The notes beneath the pieces are model-generated. The model saw only the letters and a list, made by a program, of their open reading frames with translations, made no database searches and was not told where the DNA came from. Position numbers and translations under genes: made by a program. A DNA stretch of 64,000 nt, from positions 1,364,001 to 1,428,000 of the forward strand of contig NZ_CP031367.1 of the NCBI RefSeq assembly GCF_003355515.1, in the 5' to 3' direction. The DNA is from Aliarcobacter trophiarum LMG 25534. Its GTDB lineage: Bacteria > Campylobacterota > Campylobacteria > Campylobacterales > Arcobacteraceae. Shown piece by piece: positions 8,476 through 16,790 of this stretch (the stretch's first letter is position 1; each line of letters opens with the position of its first letter).

Positions 8476-9421
8476 TGTTAAATACCTCATTTTTCAAAGG
8501 TTCATTGTTTTTAAATCTTATTACTTCTTCTACTGCTTGAATTTCCATATCTCTTCTGCTATCAATAGTACTTGCTCCCATATGACATGTTAGCAAACAA
8601 TTATCTAATTGACAAAGATTACCTTTATATGGTTCTTCTTCAAATACATCTACAGCAGCACCTGCTATTTGTTTATTTTTCAATGCAATATATAAATTAT
8701 TTTCATTTATAATTCCTCCACGGGCAGTATTTATTAAAATAGTATGTGAAGTCATCATAGATAATTCTTTTGTAGTAATATAATTTAAAGTGTCTTTTTT
8801 AAGAGGAATATTAACTGAAATAATATCACTTTTTTTTAGAACTTCTTCTTTTGAAACAAAATTTACATTGTATAATCTTCCAAAAGCAATATCAGGATTA
8901 GTATCATGCACTAAAAACTTAATATTAAAAGAAGACAAAAGATGTACTAAACTTTTACCAATTCTTCCCATTCCAAAAATACCAATAGTTTTTCCATATA
9001 GTAAAGTTCCCATATGTCTTTTCCAAATACCAAGTCGAATATTCTTATCAGTAATTGTAATTTGTCTAGCTAAATCTAAAATCATACCAACACAAAGTTC
9101 AGCTACAGCCATAGTAGGAGCATCTGGAGTATATGTAACTCTTACACCATATTTTTTACATAATTCAAAATCAACTCCATCAAGTCCTATACCTACTCTT
9201 GAAATAAGTTTTAGATTTGGAGCATTTTGAAATACTTCTTCTGTGATTTTTTCAGTTCCTGCAATAAGAATTTCAGAATCTTTTATTTCTATTGCCAACT
9301 CTTGAGAATTCATTTTATGCTCAAGAGGATTTAATTTAACTTCAAAATCATTATTCTTTAGTAATTCCATTGGTTCTTTTGATGTTGAGCTAAAAGGGTG
9401 AGTTGATACAAAAACTTTCAT
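8468..9421 (-). CDS. D-2-hydroxyacid dehydrogenase (phosphoglycerate dehydrogenase-like)
   Basis: Start chosen at ATG 9421, which shares a base with the upstream stop (TAATG). A start at 9511 would add 30 residues inside the aldolase gene with no homology-like features. The product is about 317 residues, with RVGIGLDGVDF, the NAD-binding GIFGMGRIGKSL near residue 144, and the catalytic set Arg in NTARGGIIN, Glu in DVFEEEP and His in CHMGAST. It lacks the ACT/ASB regulatory domains of SerA, so it is a short-form enzyme. Placed between an HpaI aldolase and an SDR, it more likely works on a 2-keto or 2-hydroxy acid intermediate of the sugar pathway than in serine synthesis. Substrate is inference. 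Confidence 0.85.
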   Translation of the reverse strand: MKVFVSTHPFSSTSKEPMELLKNNDFEVKLNPLEHKMNSQELAIEIKDSEILIAGTEKITEEVFQNAPNLKLISRVGIGLDGVDFELCKKYGVRVTYTPDAPTMAVAELCVGMILDLARQITITDKNIRLGIWKRHMGTLLYGKTIGIFGMGRIGKSLVHLLSSFNIKFLVHDTNPDIAFGRLYNVNFVSKEEVLKKSDIISVNIPLKKDTLNYITTKELSMMTSHTILINTARGGIINENNLYIALKNKQIAGAAVDVFEEEPYKGNLCQLDNCLLTCHMGASTIDSRRDMEIQAVEEVIRFKNNEPLKNEVFNND

Positions 9422-10185
9422 TAATTTAATCCTTCTTTTAATTTTTTCATACCGTTCATAGCTGAATCTCTCAAAAAAAAGTAATCTATTCCATAGGCTA
9501 AAAAAGTACACCCTTGATCAATTTTTTGTTTTAAATTTTCTGGATTTGTATCTACTACATGAAATCCTGATGGAATATTATGAATTTTGCATCTATCCAA
9601 TACTTTTTGAACAGCAATTTTTACATCTTTTCTTTCAAATTCACCTGGATATCCCATAGAACCAGATAAATCATATGGTCCAATTATTGTTCCGTCAATA
9701 CCAGCAACCTGTAAAATATCATCTATATTATTTACTGCTTCAATATGTTCTATTTGAGCTATTATTACTAACTCTTCATTTACCCATTTTTTATACTCTT
9801 CAAATCTCGTACCATATCCAGAAGCTCTATATAAACCAACACCTCTTTTACCAATAGGTGGATATTTTGCATAATTTACAGCAGTAATTGCATCTTCTTT
9901 AGAACATACCATAGGCACTATTATTCCATCTGCTCCCATATCTAATATTCTTTTTATGATTACTTCTTCATTCTTACTAACTCTAACGAGTGCTTTTATA
10001 CAATTTGCTTGAATAGTTCTTATTAGATTTTCAGCAGTTTGCAAATCTATGGAAGTATGTTCTATATCAATAACAAGCCATTCAAATCCTGCCAATGCCA
10101 TCACTTCAATACTCAAGGAATTTCCCATCATTACCCATGAACCAATTGTAAGTTCACCATTTTTTAATTTTTGTTTTAAACTCAT
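9421..10185 (-). CDS. HpcH/HpaI-family class II pyruvate aldolase
   Basis: A 254-residue TIM-barrel protein of the HpaI/RhmA/GarL group. Family residues are visible: Glu-His in VIDIEHTSID near residue 44, Arg in KALVRV near 70, metal-binding Glu in IAQIEH near 147, and metal-binding Asp in IIGPYDLSGSMGYPGEF near 173. These enzymes reversibly join pyruvate to an aldehyde, giving 2-keto-3-deoxy or 4-hydroxy-2-keto acids. It lies 13 bases after the CMP-sugar synthetase gene. No catabolic genes are near, so a biosynthetic role making a 2-keto sugar acid for CMP activation is plausible. That role replaces the usual NeuB/KdsA step and is inference. Confidence 0.85.
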   Translation of the reverse strand: MSLKQKLKNGELTIGSWVMMGNSLSIEVMALAGFEWLVIDIEHTSIDLQTAENLIRTIQANCIKALVRVSKNEEVIIKRILDMGADGIIVPMVCSKEDAITAVNYAKYPPIGKRGVGLYRASGYGTRFEEYKKWVNEELVIIAQIEHIEAVNNIDDILQVAGIDGTIIGPYDLSGSMGYPGEFERKDVKIAVQKVLDRCKIHNIPSGFHVVDTNPENLKQKIDQGCTFLAYGIDYFFLRDSAMNGMKKLKEGLN

Positions 10186-10198
10186 TTTATATCCTAAA

Positions 10199-10873
10199 TT
10201 ATAGTTTATCTTTATTTTTATATAAAAGTTCTGCCATTATAAAATCTTCTGGCTCATCTATATCTACTGCTTCTAGTTTATTTACTTCAAAAATTTGAGG
10301 TTTTAATCCTATTCTTTTATTATTGGAATTTTTAAATGCTTCTTTGGAAAAAATATAAAAATTTGAATTCTCTTCATACATAGGTTCTAAATCTTGTGTT
10401 CTTAATAACTCATTTGGATTGTGATTGATTGCCTTTGCATTTTTGTCATAAAATCTTGTCTGAACCTTTGTAACACCAAAAACACTATCAAAATTATCTA
10501 TTTTAGTAAAATAGTTTTCTATTGCACTATCAATAGTCTCACTCTTCAAAAGAGGATTTGTACTATGAGTTTGTAAAAAATGCTCTCCATCTAATTTTGA
10601 TAAATCATAAGCTATGATATCATTCATAGAAACGAAATCTCCTTGAATCTCAGTTGGCCTATCAATTATTATAATTTTATCTCCAAAAGTTTTTTTTGCA
10701 TCTTTTGCTATAACTTCACTATCTGTATTTATAACAACATTATTTATATACTTACTAGCCAAGAGTGATTTTACTATAGCATGATAAAGTGGTGAACCAT
10801 TAAAACTCTTCATGTTTTTATTTGGAACTCTTTGCGAATTTCCCTTCATTGGTAATAGTGCTTTTATGTTCAT
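10199..10873 (-). CDS. CMP-sugar acid synthetase (acylneuraminate cytidylyltransferase family)
   Basis: 224 residues with the nucleotidyltransferase start ALLPMKGNSQRVPNKNMKSF (the CTP-binding loop with the R-PNKN signature of NeuA/PseF/KdsB relatives), INTDSEVIAKDAK near residue 49, HFLQTHSTNPLL near 98 and VDIDEPEDF near 205. The family joins CMP to a 2-keto sugar acid (sialic, pseudaminic, legionaminic, KDO). The loop is KGNSQR rather than the more usual RGGSKG, so it is a diverged member. No neuB, neuC, pseI or legI homologue is in the window. The start overlaps the stop of the SGNH gene by 4 bases. Specific substrate unknown. Confidence 0.85.
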   Translation of the reverse strand: MNIKALLPMKGNSQRVPNKNMKSFNGSPLYHAIVKSLLASKYINNVVINTDSEVIAKDAKKTFGDKIIIIDRPTEIQGDFVSMNDIIAYDLSKLDGEHFLQTHSTNPLLKSETIDSAIENYFTKIDNFDSVFGVTKVQTRFYDKNAKAINHNPNELLRTQDLEPMYEENSNFYIFSKEAFKNSNNKRIGLKPQIFEVNKLEAVDIDEPEDFIMAELLYKNKDKL

Positions 10874-12003
10874 TGTTTTCCTTTACTTATTTCTAGTTTC
10901 TTATAATATATTTGATTATATGAATTTATGTTATTTATCATATTTTTTAGATATTCATTTATATTTTGTTCATTTAATAAATTTTCTTTCTTTATCATTG
11001 AAGTCATGATTAAATCATTTATACTAGCTCTATAATGTCCATAGTCTTTATAATTATATATATTATTTACAATTTCATAAATATTATCAAAGGCATATAT
11101 GTTTAAATTATTAAACTCCTTTAACTTACTAACTAAATATATTCTTCCATATAAAAATCTATTAACATCTTCTACCTTACTATTCCTATAAAACCATGTT
11201 GAATATGGTGGGAAATATACATTAAACTCTATATCTGGAAATTCTTTAATTACACTTAATATATAATTTTCTATATTAGGATATTCATAATTTTTATGAA
11301 TTATTTCTTCATAATTAATATTTCTATGTATAATATTTTTATTTAATTTGTCTAAATTATTATCATTTCCATATAATTCAAATTTTTTGTTTTTAACATC
11401 TCTATCATACCAAAAATAAAGTGTATCTAAACTCTCGCTCCATTTTGTCCAATTAACTTTTCCAATAAATATATCCCATGAATATCTTATATAATCTTCA
11501 TTAAATAGATAAAATCCAATTTGAATAAATAAATTATTTGAATAAAGTTCATAAGGAAAATTGTGTTTTTCATCTTTTTGTGTCTCATTTAAATATATAT
11601 AATAAGAATGTATATCCCAAAAAACTTTTTTTATTTTTCCTGTTTCCAAAGCTTTTCTTATTAATGTATATTGTTCTAGTGGTCTTCCTCCACTCATAGT
11701 TAATTTTAATACTTTATCTCCATTATTCAATAACTTTTCAAATTTTGATGGAATAAAGTTTTCTGACATAGATGTACCCATAATTATTGTATTATAATTT
11801 TCATCACTTCTATTTATAAAGTTATTTATCAAACCTATATTTTGATATCTTTGTTCTTTAAAATATTTTATTTTACTATTATTTAAAGAAATTTGACTAT
11901 GATAAATTTGAATTGGATCCACAATAAAAACAAAAATCGCCGGACTTAATATAATAACTAAAATTATACTTAAACTTAAAATTATATTTCTTTTTACTTT
12001 CAT
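10870..12003 (-). CDS. SGNH-like O-acyltransferase partner of the MBOAT protein
   Basis: Start chosen at ATG 12003 (MKVKRN), which has AGGG 5 bases upstream; an earlier ATG at 12021 overlaps the MBOAT gene. About 377 residues: one N-terminal membrane anchor, then a periplasmic domain. IIMGTSMSENF near residue 74 has the position of the SGNH block I serine, MSGGRPLEQ follows, and a late DYGHY near residue 328 can supply the Asp-His pair. Such proteins (AlgJ/AlgX, PatB, DltD-like) receive an acyl group from an adjacent MBOAT protein and place it on a polysaccharide. Location just after the MBOAT gene supports this. The exact fold was not computed. Confidence 0.7.
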   Translation of the reverse strand: MKVKRNIILSLSIILVIILSPAIFVFIVDPIQIYHSQISLNNSKIKYFKEQRYQNIGLINNFINRSDENYNTIIMGTSMSENFIPSKFEKLLNNGDKVLKLTMSGGRPLEQYTLIRKALETGKIKKVFWDIHSYYIYLNETQKDEKHNFPYELYSNNLFIQIGFYLFNEDYIRYSWDIFIGKVNWTKWSESLDTLYFWYDRDVKNKKFELYGNDNNLDKLNKNIIHRNINYEEIIHKNYEYPNIENYILSVIKEFPDIEFNVYFPPYSTWFYRNSKVEDVNRFLYGRIYLVSKLKEFNNLNIYAFDNIYEIVNNIYNYKDYGHYRASINDLIMTSMIKKENLLNEQNINEYLKNMINNINSYNQIYYKKLEISKGKQ

Positions 12004-12010
12004 AATTACC

Positions 12011-13486
12011 CTAAAAATCAAAATATAAAAATTCAGAAACTCTATTTTGCAAATATACTATATAGTATAAAGGAATTACAGAGAGAATTATCATATAAAA
12101 CATATAAGTATAATTAGCTTTAAAACTACTATTCAAATAAGTCATAGAATTTTTAAAGCCTAAGACTAAAATAAAGGCTATACAAATCCAAATAAAAATT
12201 TCACTATTTTTTGCACCTATATCAATAAACATTTTTTCACCATTAATACCAATTTCTCTTAGAAACTTAAATTTAGTAAGTAATTTCTCAGATAACACAA
12301 CATTATCCAAACTAAACATACTTCCTAATAATTTTATTGCACTCTCAAAATCTTTTGCTCTAAAAAATATCCATGTTATATTTATAAAGTTAAAAGTAAT
12401 AAACCAAGCCAAAATCTTATTTAGTTTAAATCCTAATCTTTGCCAAAATCTATGAATAGCTAATGCAACTCCATGCAATGCTCCCCATACTATAAATGTC
12501 CATCCAGCTCCATGCCAAAGCCCACCTATTAAAAAAGTTGCCAATAAATTTGTATATGTTCTAAATTCACCTTTTCTATTACCACCCAATGGAATATAAA
12601 TATAATCTCTAAGGAACCTACTTAGAGTCATATGCCATCTTCTCCAAAAATCTTGAATACTTAGAGCTTTATATGGAGAATTAAAGTTTATTGGAAGTTT
12701 TATATTAAACATTAAAGATATCCCAATTGCCATATCTGTATATCCAGAAAAATCAAAGTATAGTTGGAATGTATAAGATAATGATGTCGCCCATGCTTCT
12801 ATTAAATTTAAAGTTGTTGCTGTATCAAATCCAGCATTTGCCCATACTGCAAAGGTATCTGCTATTACAACTTTTTTAAACAACCCAATAGAAAATATAA
12901 ATAATCCTAATGCTATATTTCTATAATTCTTTACCCAATTATATTTACTTGCAAATTGTGGCATCATCTCTTTATGATGAAGAATTGGACCTGCAAGTAA
13001 GTGTGGAAAATATGTTACAAACAGCATATAATTTACTAAACTATACTCTTTTGCTTCACGTCTGTATGCATCTACTAAAAATGCTATTTGAGTAAAGGTA
13101 AAGAAGCTAATACCTAAAGGAAGAATAATATGTGGCAATGGAATGTTTGATCCAAATATACCATTAAAGTTTTCAAGCAAGAAATCTGTATATTTAAAGT
13201 ATCCTAGTAATCCTACATTAAACAATATACCAAATATTAAAATTGTTTTACTGTTTACTTTTATCTTCTCATGATTTACTAAACTTAACCCTACACTATA
13301 GTTTACAAATATTGATAATAGTATCAAAGGAACATAATTAAAATTCCAATATCCATAAAAAAACAAACTTGCTATTACTAAAAATATCTTTGCACCAAGA
13401 ATTAATCTTTGGCTCAATAGATAAAAATATACTATAAAGGTTATTGGTAAAAATATAAAAATAAATTCATAACTATTAAATAACAT
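12011..13486 (-). CDS. MBOAT-family O-acyltransferase (AlgI/PatA-like)
   Basis: A 491-residue polytopic membrane protein. It begins FNSYEFIFIFLPITF, typical of the AlgI group, and carries QDFWRRWHMTLSRFLRDYIYIPLGGNRKG near residue 278 and GLWHGAGWTFIVWGALHG near 318, with the conserved MBOAT histidine. The family moves acyl groups, usually acetyl, across the membrane to a periplasmic partner. The SGNH-like gene follows 7 bases downstream. Inside an ABC-exported polysaccharide cluster, this pair most likely O-acetylates the chain after export. Alginate itself is unlikely because no alg genes are present. Confidence 0.9.
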   Translation of the reverse strand: MLFNSYEFIFIFLPITFIVYFYLLSQRLILGAKIFLVIASLFFYGYWNFNYVPLILLSIFVNYSVGLSLVNHEKIKVNSKTILIFGILFNVGLLGYFKYTDFLLENFNGIFGSNIPLPHIILPLGISFFTFTQIAFLVDAYRREAKEYSLVNYMLFVTYFPHLLAGPILHHKEMMPQFASKYNWVKNYRNIALGLFIFSIGLFKKVVIADTFAVWANAGFDTATTLNLIEAWATSLSYTFQLYFDFSGYTDMAIGISLMFNIKLPINFNSPYKALSIQDFWRRWHMTLSRFLRDYIYIPLGGNRKGEFRTYTNLLATFLIGGLWHGAGWTFIVWGALHGVALAIHRFWQRLGFKLNKILAWFITFNFINITWIFFRAKDFESAIKLLGSMFSLDNVVLSEKLLTKFKFLREIGINGEKMFIDIGAKNSEIFIWICIAFILVLGFKNSMTYLNSSFKANYTYMFYMIILSVIPLYYIVYLQNRVSEFLYFDF

Positions 13487-13498
13487 ACTTTTTTATCC

Positions 13499-14401
13499 TT
13501 AAAACAAACTATTATAATCCACTCTTTCCAAAACTTCTAACTTTCCACCACTTGTTGCATTATAAATTTTTCTTCCATGTTTTTCGAAAAACTCACCTGC
13601 TTTAGCATATCCTTGCTCCATTCTATCAACCATCGGGTCATGCCATCTATAACCTTTACCAAAATAATCTGGATGAAAATGATTTGGATCATCACTTTGA
13701 GATGTAATTTGTAATCCTTCAATATCAGCATCATCTGGAATATCATAATGATGATCAAAGCCAATTAAATAAAGTTCTTTTATACCTAAATAAAATGCTA
13801 GTTGCATACAAATATATGTTACAGAACCTCCTGTCCATGCCTGTCTTGCTATATTTTCTGAGAAATATGGGAAATTTGGATAATTATCATATCTCATTCT
13901 CACATTTATCCAATTTACCTTATCATCTTTTTCACTATTCAGACAATACTTTAGATAATTACCAAACCATTTTTGTGGTCCTCTCATTGTATTTATTTCA
14001 TTTGCTCTATCTTCTGCAACATAGTTATCTTCAACCACATAGTGTGTAGGTAAAAATCCCATTTTATCTTTATTTAAGTAAATACTATTTACTCCTATTG
14101 TAATTTCATCTTTTAACTTTGTTAGATCAAGTTTATTTAAACTAGGTCCATTGCCTATTAAAAATGCTCTTTTCCCTTTATATACATTATGGTATTTAAG
14201 TATATCTTTATGATTTTGTGTTATTGGCATATTTCTAGATGCCATTTTATAGCCAAATGTTTCAAATGCTAAATATAAATTTGAAGAATTATATTTATCC
14301 TTATATGGTCTTGTATACCCATCTATTAATTTACTTCTAATATTACGATATAATCTATAAGTTTCATATATTGGTGTAATTCTTTTTAATTGTTCTCTCA
14401 T
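13499..14401 (-). CDS. DUF115/CstII-like protein, possible CMP-sugar transferase (copy 2)
   Basis: 300 residues, clearly a paralogue of the 5009-5815 product. It shares RAFLIGNGPSLNKLDLTKL near residue 78, the VNSIYLNKD strand, the YVVEDNYV strand, YLGIKELYLIGFDHHYDIPDD near 205, the SDDPNHFHPDYFGKGYRWHDP block and the C-terminal ATSGGKLEVLERVDYNSLF. It has an extra 40 residues at the N-terminus. It starts inside the last codons of the GT4 gene (4-base overlap). The two copies may add the same CMP-activated sugar at two positions or act on different acceptors. Evidence for glycosyl transfer is motif similarity to CstII/Maf plus context only. Confidence 0.72.
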   Translation of the reverse strand: MREQLKRITPIYETYRLYRNIRSKLIDGYTRPYKDKYNSSNLYLAFETFGYKMASRNMPITQNHKDILKYHNVYKGKRAFLIGNGPSLNKLDLTKLKDEITIGVNSIYLNKDKMGFLPTHYVVEDNYVAEDRANEINTMRGPQKWFGNYLKYCLNSEKDDKVNWINVRMRYDNYPNFPYFSENIARQAWTGGSVTYICMQLAFYLGIKELYLIGFDHHYDIPDDADIEGLQITSQSDDPNHFHPDYFGKGYRWHDPMVDRMEQGYAKAGEFFEKHGRKIYNATSGGKLEVLERVDYNSLF

Positions 14402-15603
14402 CTTTGATCCTTTTTTAACTCTTTATATAGTGTTGTGTAACTATTAATCATTTTATCCTCGCTAAATTTATTTATTACTGAATTTCTACATTCTTCTGTT
14501 TTATTAATAATACTATCACGATGATTATAAAGAAACTCAATTTTTATTGCTAAGTCACTTGCTGAATAAGGATCAAAACTCCATCCTGTTTTATCATTTA
14601 TAATCATTTCTTGAATTCCTCCTTTATTTGAACCAAGTACTGGTATCCCACATAATAAACTTTCAAGAACAGTATTTGGTAAATTATCCAATACAGAAGG
14701 AATACAAAAAACATCAGCAGAATTGTATACTTCTCTTAATTCTTCTGAAGTATAAACTGCACCTTTATTTATGATTCTATTATCATCAAATTTATATTTT
14801 GTAACAGATCCTATAGCTACAACTTGAATATCCAAATCTGGTATTAATTTTAAAGCCTTAAAAATTATAATTGAATTTTTCCTTTCCCAAGCTCCTGTTC
14901 CAGCTAAAAATAGGAATGTAAACTTATTTTTTAATCCTAAATTAGTTCTTGCCTTTTTTTTATCAATTGGAAAAAACTCATTAATATCAATTCCATTATG
15001 AATTACTTCTATCCTTTTTCTACCATTAATTACTGTTTTACCTAAATCAGCTAACCACTGAGATGGTGGAGTAAAGACTATATTAGCATCATTATTATTT
15101 AAAAGTTTATCAACATCATAAAATTTTCTTCGCCAATCATTAATAGGACAATATACTTTTTCATTACCATCAAACTTAATTACTTTATAATTATATAAAA
15201 AAAGAGCAAACTGATCATGCATTGTCCAAACCACAGGAAAATTCTCGCTTAACTTTGCTATTTGTTCATGTGTAAAATATGTATTATGAAAATGAATAAT
15301 ATCTGGCTTAAAATCTTTTATTTTTTTATAAAATACTTTAAATAAAAACCATCTGTTTATATTTGTCTTAGTTAGTTTTGATAATATATTGAAGCCTATA
15401 AATATACTATTTTTAAATATACTAGTAGATTTTCCTAAATGCCAAACACTAAATTTAATATTTCTAAATATATTAAACTTAGCTCTATTTTTTTCATAAA
15501 TAAAAAAAACTTCATTATTTTTTGACAAACCTTTTACCAACCTATAAGCTGCTATTGAAGCACCACAGCCATAATTGTTTTCACTAAAAACTACTATTCT
15601 CAT
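14398..15603 (-). CDS. Family 4 glycosyltransferase
   Basis: 401 residues with GT-B layout. The N-terminal SENNYGCGASIAAYRLVKGL is the glycine-rich acceptor-side loop, DIIHFHNTYFTHEQ and VVWTMHDQF form the middle motifs, and the C-terminal domain has FTFLFLAGTGAWERKN, then the retaining GT4 signature DVFCIPSVLDNLPNTVLES with LCGIPVLGSNKGGIQEM near residues 300-340. Retaining GT4 enzymes use nucleotide-diphospho sugars. It abuts the methyltransferase gene (shared base at 15603) and overlaps the DUF115 gene. It is likely one of the chain-building transferases; donor unknown. Confidence 0.88.
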   Translation of the reverse strand: MRIVVFSENNYGCGASIAAYRLVKGLSKNNEVFFIYEKNRAKFNIFRNIKFSVWHLGKSTSIFKNSIFIGFNILSKLTKTNINRWFLFKVFYKKIKDFKPDIIHFHNTYFTHEQIAKLSENFPVVWTMHDQFALFLYNYKVIKFDGNEKVYCPINDWRRKFYDVDKLLNNNDANIVFTPPSQWLADLGKTVINGRKRIEVIHNGIDINEFFPIDKKKARTNLGLKNKFTFLFLAGTGAWERKNSIIIFKALKLIPDLDIQVVAIGSVTKYKFDDNRIINKGAVYTSEELREVYNSADVFCIPSVLDNLPNTVLESLLCGIPVLGSNKGGIQEMIINDKTGWSFDPYSASDLAIKIEFLYNHRDSIINKTEECRNSVINKFSEDKMINSYTTLYKELKKDQR

Positions 15604-16790
15604 TAACTTTTTAAATCTCCTAATATTTTAAATAATTCTTTTAATTCAGAAATTTTTCTAATATAACTTGCTCTTTTAACTTTATCATATTGAATACAAA
15701 TTTTTTCCAACTTCTTATTATTTTGTTGATTCCATCTTTGATATTTTTCTCTCTTTGATTTTTCTGTCTCATGCCATCTTTTTAAAGTTTTATAAAAATT
15801 GGTTAAAATACCTTCTGATAATAACTCTAAATAATTTAAAACTTTAGAATATGAGTTTTTTATAAAATTATTTTGTATACTTCCATTAATATTATGCTTT
15901 AAAGAATAAACTGACTCAACTTTTTCATTAATAAATTTTGATTCAAAACCACTCATATGCATTAAATTATTTAACGAATCCTTATTAAAATTAAACATAT
16001 GTGCATGAATATGATAGCCTAAAAATGAATTATTATAATAATCTTTTTCATGAATCACAAACAATCCAGGCACTTCAACATATAATAAAGTTTTGTCTAC
16101 CATAAGTTGTTTTAAATCATCTAGTTCTTTATTCAAATCTATAAAATGTTCAAATACATGACTTAATATAATTAAATCAAATTTCTTATTTAAGCCTATT
16201 ACAGTTTGGATATTCCCAAAAATTGTATTTATACTTTTTTCTTTACATTTATTGATACAATTATTATTATACTCTGTACCAAGTTCCTCAACTATAATAT
16301 TTTCTTTTTTAGCTTCTTCCTTAAACTCAGAAAGTACATTTCCTGTACCTGCTCCAATTTCAAGAACACTTATTTTCTCTTTTTTGGGTAAAAAATCTTT
16401 TATAATAGTAAATATCTTTTTACCTTGTCCATCCTCAAAAAGTGCTACTTGATTTTCTAAGTGTTCCTCCCCATAATTTAGAGGATGATAATATTTATCG
16501 TAATAATAAGATAATGATTCTTGAGACATTCTAGGATTTGTCATAACTAAACCACAATCTCTACAAATCAAACTACCAAAAGGTAAACCAAACCTATCAA
16601 TTTTTGTTAGTTCTTCAAGATTAAGACTTCCACATTGACATTTTTCTACAAGTTCCGTTTTTATTACTTTATTTTTAAAATCTTCTAAAAACATATTTCT
16701 ATATTTCTGAGATATTTCATTTAATTTTCTAGGAATAATATCCGTTCTAAGAAGTTCTTTTCTAAAATCTTGATTTAATAAATTATCCAT
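15603..16790 (-). CDS. SAM-dependent methyltransferase, possible polysaccharide chain-end modifier
   Basis: 395 residues. A zinc-finger-like Cys set (CQCG near residue 51 and CRDCG near 77) precedes a class I methyltransferase fold with VLEIGAGTGNVLSEF near 147, LIILSHVFEHFIDL near 210, and a later LLYVEVPG strand. The last 90 residues (about 305-395) are strongly charged and helical (KTLKRWHETEKSKREKY), possibly a coiled coil. It overlaps wzt by 8 bases. In ABC-exported O-antigens such as E. coli O9a, a methyltransferase ends the chain and the Wzt C-domain reads that end. This gene is in the right place for such a role, but the sequence alone cannot show it. Confidence 0.75.
   Translation of the reverse strand: MDNLLNQDFRKELLRTDIIPRKLNEISQKYRNMFLEDFKNKVIKTELVEKCQCGSLNLEELTKIDRFGLPFGSLICRDCGLVMTNPRMSQESLSYYYDKYYHPLNYGEEHLENQVALFEDGQGKKIFTIIKDFLPKKEKISVLEIGAGTGNVLSEFKEEAKKENIIVEELGTEYNNNCINKCKEKSINTIFGNIQTVIGLNKKFDLIILSHVFEHFIDLNKELDDLKQLMVDKTLLYVEVPGLFVIHEKDYYNNSFLGYHIHAHMFNFNKDSLNNLMHMSGFESKFINEKVESVYSLKHNINGSIQNNFIKNSYSKVLNYLELLSEGILTNFYKTLKRWHETEKSKREKYQRWNQQNNKKLEKICIQYDKVKRASYIRKISELKELFKILGDLKS

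Noticed and set aside
9422-9511. 30-residue extension of the hydroxyacid dehydrogenase
   Set aside because: It lies wholly inside the 3' end of the aldolase gene. ATG 9421 overlaps the aldolase stop as other genes here do.
12004-12021. Earlier ATG for the SGNH-like protein
   Set aside because: It overlaps the end of the MBOAT gene, while ATG 12003 has AGGG at correct spacing and begins directly with the basic anchor MKVKRN.
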